Positions 35,048 through 47,000 of a stretch of 64,000 bases of DNA are shown here, piece by piece. The notes under the pieces are model-generated. The model saw only the letters and a list, made by a program, of their open reading frames with translations. It had not been told where the DNA came from and made no database searches. Both the position numbers and the translations under genes were made by a program. Origin of the DNA: Bacillota bacterium. GTDB taxonomy: Bacteria; Bacillota; UBA4882; UBA8346. Numbering within the stretch: the stretch's first letter is position 1; every line of letters begins with the position of its first letter. The stretch lies in contig JAEZJQ010000010.1 of the NCBI GenBank assembly GCA_023436305.1, forward strand, positions 5,463-69,462, written 5' to 3'.

Positions 35048-38000
35048 TTAAAATTGAAAATCTGCTGAATCCGTATCTGAAATCATAGTAGCCGCCGTGA
35101 GTAACTGATTGGCGATGACCAGATCCCGGATCCGTATATCCGGATTGGTCACAATTTGAGATAAGATTTCCTGATAGTGTTTGGAAATACTTTCAATCCG
35201 GCTTCGTTTGAACAATTGGGTGGAATATTCCACAATCACTTCAATCCCGGTGTCGGTTTCGGATAACATGAACATCAAGTCCATCCGGGAGACTTTCGGA
35301 GAGAACTTCACCTGTGTGAACCGGACTTCGTCAATCTGGATGGCCGTGTTCCGGAAATCCTGCATGGTAAACACCGTATCAAACAGCGGGTTACGGCTTA
35401 AATCCCGTTGTAAATTAAGTTTGGCCAAGAATATTTCAAATTGGCAATCCTGATTCGCGAATGCTTCCAAGGTATTGGTCTTCACTTCGGCTAAAAACTC
35501 CCGGAACGTGCGATCCGCTTTGGGGTAATTCCTTAGTGGCAAAATGTTTAAATACATACCGATGATGTTTTCCAGGTCGGGATGGGACCTGCCCGCCACA
35601 TTGGAGCCGATGATAATGTCTTCCTGGCCGGTGTATTTATGTAAAAGGATATTGTAGGCGGCAAACAGCACCATAAATAACGTGGCCTCCGTTTGTAAGG
35701 CCAGCCGGTTGAGACCGGCAGTGAGTTCCAGGCTAATGGTAAACCGTAAGTCATCGCCTTCAAAACCCTTAACATCCGGCCGGGGATAATCCAGCCGCAG
35801 ATTCAGGACCGGGATCCCCCCAGCAAACTTCTTAAGCCAATACGCTTCCTGTTGTTTGACCGCTTCGGAATTCAACAATTGGTTTTGCCACGCGGCAAAA
35901 TCTTTGTATTGAATCCGTAACACCGGCAATTCCCGGTCATAATACAACATTACTAGTTCCTTCATAATAATGGCCATGGAAGTCCCGTCGGAAATGATAT
36001 GATGCATGTCGTAAACCAGCAAATAGCGTCCTTCCCGTATCTTTACCAGGTTGGCCCGGAAAAGCGGCGCCCGGCTCAAATCAAAGGGTTGAACCAACCG
36101 GCGCAATTCATTTTCAATTCGCTCCGGCTCCGGCGTCTTGTCGGCCGGTTCCCATTCCTGATAACCAAGTTTGAAATCAACCGCGTCCTCAATTTGTTGC
36201 ACTATCTCTCCACTCATGAGCTTGAAGGAAGTGCGGAGCGACTCATGCCGGTCAATCAGAAGCCGGAATGCATTTTCCAGGCGGGGGATCTCTAGTCCGC
36301 CTTCAATGATCACCGCGTTGAACAGGTTGAAGCTGGTTCCCGCATCCGCATGCTGGCTGAGCAGATAGGTCCGTTTTTGCGCCGAGGAAACCGGATAATA
36401 ATCCTGCCTGGGAACCGGTTGAATGGCGGTATGGGTATCCGGCGTCATGGTGGTGATAAATTTAGCCAGCGCTTTGATGGTGGGAATCTCAAAAACTTTC
36501 TGCAGCGGTAACTGGGTATTCAACTCCTGATTTACCCGGAGCATCAGTGTGACGGCTTTCATGGAATTCCCGCCCTGGCTGAAGAAATTATCGTTGATGC
36601 CAACACTGGAGATTCCCAATACTTCCTCCCAGATGGCGGCCAGTTTTTGTTCCACTTCATTACAGGGCGCCTCGTACTCCACTCCGGTGGCGATACCCGT
36701 CCCCGGTTCCGGGTCTTTGGCGGCAATAGCCTTCCGGTCCAGTTTCCCGTTGGGGGTGAGCGGCAGATCCTCCAGTTGCACAAAAAACGCAGGAATCATA
36801 TATTCCGGTAGATTTTCTTCCAGGTGCTGCCGCAGTTCCTGGACCGTCAATTCCTTCCGGCCCGTCAGATAAGCGCACAAATATTTCTCGCCATGGGCAT
36901 CGTCTCTTACTATCACTACCGCTTCTTTAACCGCCTCATGCTGAGCCAGCCATCCTTCAATCTCGCCCAATTCGATCCGGTAACCCCTGACCTTGACCTG
37001 GTGGTCAATTCGCCCCAAAAACTCAATATTCCCATCCGCCCGCCAGCGGCCCAGGTCACCGGTTTTGTACATCATCGGTTGAGCATTATGTTGATTCAAT
37101 TGTTCCAGGGCTGCCGCGGACTGGGCAAAATTGTCAATGGCCCATCCATCGCCGGTATCCGTAAAATGGGCACCGGTATTTTGAAATAGAGAATCAGGAA
37201 CAGGTATGAATTTTTCCGAAGTCAGATCCGGTTTACCCCAGTATCCTCTCGCCAGCCCGTCGCCGGCAATGCATATTTCGCCGGGGATACCCACCGGTTG
37301 GGGGTGAAGTCCGGAATTGACAATATAAATCCGGGTATTGGCAATGGGTGTTCCGATGTTCAGTCCGCCACCAGCGGTGAGGTCTTTGATGGTGGACCAG
37401 ATAGTGGTCTCGGTGGGCCCATACATATTGTAAATCCTGGCCGGTGTTAACCGGCGGACCTGGCGGAACAGGTCTTCCGGCAGCGCTTCGCCGCCAATCA
37501 TGATGGCGGACAGCCGTTCAAAGCAAGCGAAACTACCAGGGTCCAGCAACAGCAGCCGCAGCCTGGACGGGGTGATTTGCAGCAGGTCGACCCGCTGGTC
37601 AATGATCAAGCTGCTTAACAGCTGGGAATCCCGCTGTTCACTTTCCGCGGCAATCACTACTTTCAGGCCCAGGGTCAACGGCAGCAAAGTCTCCAACCCG
37701 AAAATATCAAAGGAAACGGTGGTTAACGCCAAAATGGTTTGGGCGACGCTGAAGTCGATCCGGCCCATGACGCCCCGGATAAAATTATGGACTCCCCGGT
37801 GCTCGATCATGACTCCCTTGGGGGTTCCGGTGGAACCGGAAGTATGGATTACATAGGCCAAATCCCGGCTGCTGCTCTGATTGGCATGGTATGTTTTCCC
37901 GGATTGATTGACCAGTCCCTCGTCCAGTTGAAGCGTAGCGCCGTTAAACCCGGAAGGCGGCGTCAACCCGCCGTTGGTTAACAGTATTTGGACCTTACCA

Positions 38001-41000
38001 TCTTCAAGAATATATTGGATCCGGTGGCCGGGATAATCGGGATCAATGGGTAGATACGCGCCTCCGGATTTCAGGGCCCCCAGGATTCCTATAATCAACT
38101 CCGGAGATCGTCGGCACATGATGCCCACTAAATGGTTCGCACCAACCCCCATTTCCCGGAGCTTATGAGCCAGTTGGCCCGATACTTCATCCAATTCCCG
38201 GTAGGTCAATTGCCGGTCCCCCATGGCCAGCGCAATCTGGTCCGGCGTCCGTTCCGCCTGCTCTTTGAAAAGCTGGTGAACCGTCTTTTCCCGGGAGTAT
38301 TCCACCGTGGTGTTGTTGAAACCGTATAGGACCTGCTGTTTTTCCGCCGGGGTGAGTATTTCCAGCTCCGCGAGCTTCAGTTCCGGATGGACGACAATGG
38401 CCCCCAGGATCGTTTGCAGATGTCCCGCCATCCGCTGCAACGTCTCCGGGTTATACAGTTTGGCGCAATATTCAAACCGGCAATCCAGCCCGGCATCGTT
38501 TTCCAATATTTGTAACGTCAGATCGAACTTAGCGGATTGATTGGGGATGGGATAGTTCCGGAAACCCGCATCACAACTGGGAGGACTGTCGACCTCCATT
38601 TTTTGCAAAATAAACATTACGTCAAATAACGGATTCCGGCTTAAATCCCTGCGTAATTCCAGTTTTTCCACCAGTTCTTCAAATTGGTAATCTTGATTCT
38701 CATAGGCTTTTAACGAATTTTCCCTAACCTCAGCGAGAAACTCAAGAAAAGTCTTGGTCCCCACGGGAAAATTGCGGAGTGCCAGCGTATTGACCAGCAT
38801 GCCGATGATCTTTTCCAGGTCGGCATGAGACCGTCCCGCAATCGGCGAACCAATAACAATATCCTCCTGGCCGCTGTATTTGAATAACAAGATGTAATAG
38901 GCCGCCAGTAACACCATGTAAAAAGTAGCGTCCTGGGCGGCAGCAACGCGGTTGATACCTTCGCTCAGTTCAGGCGGAATCTCAAACCAAACCTCCCCGC
39001 CCTCAAAACTCTGCGCCGCCGGGCGGGGATAATCGGAAGGCAGATTTAACACCGGGATCTCACCGGCGAAACGGGCCAGCCAGTATTCTTCCTGCTTCAA
39101 GATGGCGCCGCTTTGCACCAGTTCATTTTGCCAGGCCGCGTAATCTTTATACTGAATTCGCAACGGAGGCGGTTCCTGCCCGTGATACAAATCAATGAAC
39201 TCCTGAATCAATAAACGCAACGATGTCCCGTCGGAGATGATATGATGCATATCATAGATTAACAGATGTTTCACGGGGGATAACTCAACTAAACCGGACC
39301 GTAGCAAAGGAGCCCGGCTTAGATCAAACGGCCGGATAAAATCTTTCAGTATGGCGCCGATCTCGGTTTCAGCCGCTTGCCGGTAATCAATGCGCAACTT
39401 GAGGGTGGGTTCGATATACTGGACCGGCCGGCCATCCACAATGGCAAACCGGGTCCGCAGGGACTCATGCCGCCGGATGATGGTGTCAAATACTTCTTCC
39501 AAGCGTTTGCGGTCCAGCTTGCCCTCGATGATAGTGGCACCGGGGATATTGTAATGAATCTGGTTTCTTTCCATTTGATTCAGGATAAATAACCGTTTCT
39601 GGGCGGAAGATACCGGGTAGCAGGCTTGTTCGGCCACCGGTCGAATGGCGGAGAACCGGTTGGAGCCCGCGCATTGTTGCTCCAGATAACGCGAAAAGTC
39701 TTCAAAAATGGGATTCCGCAGCAAATCCACCACTTCCAGGCGGACGTCCAGGGTTTGATTGACCAGATTGACAATCTGCATGGCGCTGATGGAATCGCCA
39801 CCCAGTTCAAAAAAGTCATCATGGAGATTGAGGGCCGCAACTCCAAAAATATTGCCCCAAATTTGCGCGGCGCTTTTCTGGACCGAGCTGAAACCTTGAA
39901 TGTGCGCGGGCGCGCAAGAACCCCCCTGTAAGACCACGGATTTGAGAACCTGGGGCTTTTCAATGGTGCTTCCCGATTTCCGGAGTACGCCGGTTTCATT
40001 GGCCGGTTGGTTGACGATGGCCGCCCGCAATTCCGGGGAGATCATGAAAGGCAATGTATCGAAAAGCTCTGGACGGATCACTCCCAAGTTGAGTTCACCA
40101 ATAACTACCTGGCAGAACTCCTTGGACAGAACTGTTTTCAGCGCCTGAATCGCCGAGGCCGTGGCAATGGTCTTGAATACTCCGTTGACATTTGCGCCGA
40201 AATCAACGGCCATTCCAATTTCCAGCCAGGCGGGCCAGTTAATGGCCAGCGTCCGCCTTCCTTGTTGCCGGCGGTAGGCCGCATATGAATCCAAATACGA
40301 ATTGGCCGCCGTATAATCACCCTGCCCGGGCCCGCCCAACAGGGCTGTAATTGACGAAAACAATACCATAAAGTCCGGGTTGTCCTTTTGGGTCAACCGG
40401 TCCAGAACCCAGGTTCCATGGACTTTGGGACGAATGACTTCCTGGAAAGCCTGGTCCGTCTTCCGGATCAGGAAACCATCCCCAGCAACGCCGGCGCCAT
40501 GAAAAATCCCGTGAATCCGGCCATATTTGGCCCCAATTTCAGAAATGGCGGCCTCCATCTGATGGTGATCGGCGACATCGGCGGAGTAACAATAAACTTC
40601 GGAACCGCTTCGCTCAATTGATTGAATGGCTTCGATTTTTTTGCATAATTTCCGGTCCTTGCCCTCTGCAAGGATCTGTTCCCACTCCAGCCGCTTTGGC
40701 ATCGGGGAACGGTTAATCAGGCATAACTTGACTTTGGCTTCACCCGCCAAAAACCGGGCTACTTCCAGGCCAATGCCCCCGGTCCCGCCGGTAATCAGGT
40801 ATACGTTACCGTCCTTTATCTCCAAGTCAGTATTCCCAACCCCCGCCAAATTAGCAGTTTGAATCTCCGGCAGATATCGTTGACCAGCGCGATAGGCCAC
40901 CAGATAGTGGCGGTGGGGCGTGCTGATTTCGGCAATGATGGCCGGGATACCGGTTGCCTCATCCAGATCGATGGCGCGGCATATCAAGTGAATATTTTCC

Positions 41001-44000
41001 ATGCCCACGGTTTTGCCAAGGCCGATCAAGGTGGCGGCTTCCGGATTGAGCCAGGGTTCGGTACCGGTGACCCGGTGAACGTTTCCGGCCACGAGAATGA
41101 TCTCCACCTCATGTTTCAAATCCGAATCCACCAGGGCTTTGACCAGATGAACCAGTTGGTTTACCCCTTTGACTTGGGTTTGTTCCAGTTCATGAAGACT
41201 GTCGATCTCCCGGTGGTTGCTGATATTCGTTACAAATATAATCCGGGCCACATCCCGAAGGCTATGTTCCTGAAAAGTCCGCTGGTAATCCTGATAACTT
41301 CCGGTAATCCGCAAGTTTAGTGCGCCGTTTGCCTTACGCTTGCCAGTCTCGGATTCTTCGCTGATTTGCAGTTCCAGCAGTTCCGTTCCGGCCGACCGCA
41401 AACCCGCAATCAGCTCAAGTTCTCTACCGCCAACCGGATCTTTGGGCTGTTCATAAACCACCAGTGTTTTAGCGGAGAACGGTTGCGGCGCTCCGGCCGG
41501 AACTGCCTCCGGCCGCCAGGCGATTGTGAAATACGGATCCGGTTCCCGGATCTCAATTTCACAAGTTTCCGGCAGATCCAGCCAACACCGGTTCCGTTCA
41601 AAGGGATACACCGGAAGGCTGACCCGCTGGTAGCTGCCGTCATGATATAACATATCCCAGGGAATACCGGCGCCTTTGACATATAAACCACAAATCTCGG
41701 CCAGTTGGCCATAGGCTTGAGCCGGAGCCGCTAAAATTTCCGTTAGTTTTTGGACAGCCTGATGGGTAAGTTCTTGCCGTTGGCTTTCGCTTAGTTCATG
41801 AGGGTCCTCCGTCCGGCGGTTGCCGGGCACGATACTGTGATAGTTATAAAACACCCCATCCCCGGTGTTGGCGGTTACATTGGCGGGATTGAACCGGGCC
41901 AACTTGGTTTTCAGGTCCGTTTCACCACTGGTGATGATCGCCAAACGGTATTTGTAATGTCCCCGGCCGGTATTCGCCGTGTAACAAAGCTGAGCCACGC
42001 CCAGCCCGGGGATTTCGCCGATAAACTTCCGATATCGGATGATTAAATCTTGCAAGGCCTTCTCGCTCTTGGCCGACAAGGTCAATACATGCCATCCATC
42101 ATTGGAAACGGGCGTCGCCACCGTGGACGGCGGCGCTTCCTCAAGGACAATATGACAATTGGTGCCGCTAATCCCGAAAGAGCTAACCCCGCATCGCTTC
42201 GGACCCCCATCCGTCTCCCAGCGGCGGAGGGTATGATTTACATAGAGCGGAGATTCTTCAAAATCAATCTTCCGGTTGGGGACCTGAAAGTGAATGGAGG
42301 GCGGTATTTCCTGGTGCTGTAATGCCAAAACCGCCTTGATCAATCCCGCCATACCCGCCGCACAATCCGAATGCCCGATATTGGGCTTGATTGAACCAAT
42401 GGCGCAAAATTGTTTCTTGTCCGTATAGCGTCCGAAACTGCGTTTCAAGCCATCGATTTCAATGGGATCGCCCAGTTTGGTCCCCGTGCCGTGGGCTTCA
42501 ATATATGTAATTGTTTCCGGATCAATACCTGCCTTTTGCCAGGCTTCAATGATCACCTCTTCCTGGGCGATCACATTGGGGGCGGTAATGCCGATGGAAC
42601 TGCCGTCCTGGTTGGTGGCGCTACCTTTTATCACAGCATAAATATGATCCCCGTCCACCAAGGCTTGGGAGAGCGGTTTCAATAAAACCGAAGCAACTCC
42701 CTCACCCCAGACGACCCCATCGGCGTTCTCATCGAAAGCGCGGGTCCGGAACCCGGCCGACTGGATTCCAAAATCACTGTTATCCTTCACCGGCAAAATG
42801 TTGATGCGGATTCCCCCGGCGACAGCCATAGCGCAATCCCGGTTACGAATACCCTGGCAAGCCAAATGAACCGCCACTAACGAGGATGAACAAGCCGTAT
42901 CCACCAAAAGCGCCGGACCTTTCAGATTTAACATATACGAGATACGGCTGGGAATGATTGATGCGATGTTCCCCGGAGTGGCCATGGCGGAAAACGGTTC
43001 AATCCGGTTGGCTAGCTGTCCGTAAAGTGGCCAATTGTTATAACCTACATAGATTCCGGTCTTACTTCCGGCCAGTTGGTCACCACCATAACCGGCATCC
43101 TCAATTGCCTCCCATACATTCTCTAAAAACAGCCGCTGATTGGGATCCATCACGCTGGCTTCCTTGGGAGACAGGCGGAAAAACTGGTAGTCAAACTTGT
43201 CAATCTCCGCCAAATAGCCTCCCGGGTTATAACTTTGGATTTCTTCCCCGATATGGATCGTCTGCCAGAAAACATTTGCATCCCGCTGGCGCAACCCGGG
43301 AAATTCCCCGACACTATCCACGCCTTGTTTCAGATTCGCCCAAAACTCCCGGTAATCCCCGGCCCCGGGGAATTTAGCCGCCATCCCGATAATGGCGATC
43401 TCCGGGTCCACTGTTTCGGGAAGATTTTGCGCCGGAGCAGTTTTGCGCCCGGATTGACCTTTCTGCTCCAAAAACTCCGCCAGCCTGGCAATGGACGGAT
43501 AGGCGAACAGATCCGCTACTGTGACTTTTCCGGGAAATTGTTTGTCAATTAAGGACTGGAGCGACAGCAGTAAAATGGAGTCGCCGCCGATTTCGAAGAA
43601 ATTATCATGAATGTTCAATTCCTCGAAGCCCAAAACCTGGCTCCAGATTTGCGCCAGCTTTTGCTCGGTTTCCCGGTAATTTCCGCGGCTGGTTCCGGTA
43701 ATTTTCACCGGATGGGATTGCGCTAGTTGTGTGGATGAAATGAATTGAGTTTGCTTCGCTTGCCTTGCTTGAGCCGCTAGCTTTTCCGACAGGGTAAAAG
43801 GGAGCAAACCGGCCAGTTCTAAAACGGGGCTGGCCAGATTTAGCCGTCCGGCAATCAACCGCTTGGCGCTGCTCTGAAACAGCGCGGCAAACATGGGAAT
43901 GGCATCCCCCGCCGTAAGCGGCGCAAATACTTGCCGTTTTTCTTCAATCGCCATCCCTTTGGCCATGCCGGTATCGCCCCAGATGGGCCAGTTGATGGCG

Positions 44001-47000
44001 AGGGTTTTCCTCCCTTGTTGGTTGCGGTAAAATGAAAAAGCGTCTTGATAGGCATTGGCGGCCACATAATCTCCATTCCCCGACCCGCCTGTAACTGTGG
44101 CCGCGGATGAAAACAGGATGAAAAAGTCCAACGGATCCGTTGTGGTTAAATGATCCAGCAGCCATGTTCCCTGAACTTTGGGAGCGAGTGTCTTCCTAAG
44201 GTGGGCAGCATCCATATCCCGCATCAATCCGCCACCCACGACTCCGGCGCAATGGACAATTCCATGAACCGGCCCCCACTTGGCACGGACTGCTTGCAAT
44301 ACTGTCCGTAATTCCTGTTCTCTAGCAATATCGGCGCTGTAACACACCACTTCCGAACCGCTTGCTTCAATTTCACGAATGGCGGCGATCCGATCCGCAA
44401 TGGCCGAGCCGGGCTCCCGTTGTAGGATAGCGTCCCATTCATGGCGTTCCGGCAAGGGAGTCCGGTTGATCAACACCAAATTCACCGTATTTTGAGAGGC
44501 TAGGTATTTCCCGATAGCGAGCCCGATGCCACCGGCACCCCCGGTAATGAGATACACCCCATCACGGCGAATCCCAGGTGCTTGAGCCGTCGGATCAGGG
44601 AGAGCCCCGGTGAGTTCCTCCACATACCGTTTCCCGGCGCGATAAGCCGCTTGATAATGGGTATCATTGAATTTCAATTCGGCGATGATTTGGTTTACGC
44701 CGGTTTGATCGTCAATATCAATACAACGGCATTTCAAATCGGGATTTTCGATGCCTAACGTCTTCCCCAAACCAAACAGGGTAGCATTTCCCGGATTCAG
44801 CCAAGGTTCGTTTCCGGTCACTTCATGAACCCCTGCGGAGATTAACCAGAGATTCACTTTCAGCTTACGGCCGGACAGGGACTTCGCCAGGTATAACAGG
44901 CTGAAGACTCCCATTTCCTGCTGCGCCGCCAACTCATCCGGATTTTGAGCCGCCGCCGCGCCGCTTACGGTCAACATATGAATGATGGTAACTTCATTTT
45001 GGACCGGGAGGGTTTCCATCAGCTTTTGATATCCGGCTTCGGAGTTTGGAATCTGATAGCAGTTGCCCGCCTGTTGAAATTCCGCGCCGGTGGTAATTTC
45101 AGCAACGTCACAACCCGCTTCGCACAGCGCTTTTTCGAGGCCATCCAGCCGGTTGCCGGAAGTGGCGGCGGAATTTTTTAAAATAATAATCTGCCTGGGG
45201 CTGAATGACGCCTGGTTTGATTCGGCCAAATCAGCCGGTTGCCAGGCCATGGCATAATAAATGTCCGGCCCGGCCCAAGACGCGAATTGGGATTTTGCTT
45301 GCACCGGCAAAAGCCAACACCGGGTCCTTTCAAACGGGTATACGGGCGCATGGATTTTTTGCCGTTCTTCGCCCTGGTAGAGCTTTTCCCAGTCAAGCTC
45401 CGCCCCTTGGATATATAATTCCCAAAGCTGAACCGGTATTTCATGTTTCTTGGTATTGGAGGCAGCCCACTCATTTAATTTTTCCCCGGCAAGCTTTGTC
45501 AACTCTTTGACTTGAGATTCGGTACGTTCGCTTTTATCATGAATATCCTTATCTGCGGACACCGGTTTATGTACTCCATAAAAGATGCCGTTTATGGCGG
45601 CCCCGGGTGCTGTTTCTGCCGGATAAAACCCTGTCAGTTTTGCGACCAAATCATGATAATTATCGAATACCACCAATAACCGGCAATAATAATGACCGCG
45701 CCCGGTATTGAGTGTATAACAATAATCTTTCAGATTTATCCCCGGGTGGTTTTTCAGGAATTCAAGCTGCTTTACGACGAATTTTACTAATATCTTTTCA
45801 TTTTTGGCGGACATGGCCAAAAATCCCTTTGTGTCAGTTACATCCGGGTGTTCTTGTTCATTATTTTCCAGAGCTTCCTCCAATACGATATGACAATTGG
45901 TACCGCTAAATCCGAAGGAGCTCACGCCGCAACGCCGGGGATAACCGTCGGTTTGCCAGGGTATGACTCGATCGCTGACAAAGACCGGCGAATCCATAAA
46001 ATTGATCTTGCGGTTGGGCGTATCAAAATATAAGGTGGGCGGTAATTCCCGGTGTTTTAAAGCCAATACCGCTTTTACGAGCCCCGCCATTCCTGCCATA
46101 CTATCCAAATGCCCGATATTGGACTTCACTGAACCGATGGCGCAGAATTGTTTTTTCGGAGTGAATTTGCGAAACGCTTTTTGAATTCCGTCAATCTCAA
46201 TGGGATCACCCAGTTTGGTGCCGGTTCCATGCGCTTCAATATAAGTAATCGTCTCGGGATCAATATCCGCCTCCCGCCAGGCCTTCATGATGACTTCCGC
46301 TTGCGCAATCGAATTGGGGGCGGTAAGACCGGCAGACCGGCCATCATGATTGACAGCGCTGCCTTTGATAATCGCATGGATATGATCATGATCACGTAAT
46401 GCTTTCTGATACGGCTTGATCAATAAGGCCGCCACGCCTTCCCCCCAGATGGTTCCATCGGAATGCTCATCAAAGGCTTTGGTTTTGTTGCTTTTGGATA
46501 CCAAGCCCAGTTCTGAATCGTTCACACCGACGGCTGGGGTTAAAGTGATTCTGACGCCCCCGGCGATGGCCTGATCGCAATCCCCGTTCATAATTCCTTT
46601 ACAGGCGAAATGAACCGCCACCAATGAAGAGGAACAAGCGGTATCAATCAATACACACGGCCCTTTAAAGTTTAAAAGATAAGCGATTCGGCCGACGGTC
46701 ACCGGCGGCAGGTTTCCGGTCACCGAAATGGCGGCGGCCAGCGGTTCATGTTTAGCAATGAATTGCCCGTAATTCCGTTCGCTATTATAACCCAAATAAA
46801 TACCGGTTTGGCTACCGGACAGTTTTTTACCACCGTAACCCGCATCCTCCAGGGCTTCCCAAGCGGTTTCCAAAAAAAGCCGCTGGTGGGGATCCATTAA
46901 ACTAGCTTCCTTGGGTGATATCTGAAAAAACTTGGCATCAAACTCAGCGATGGTTTGCAAATACCCACCGGAATTGAATTTGAATTCATGTTGGTCCGAA

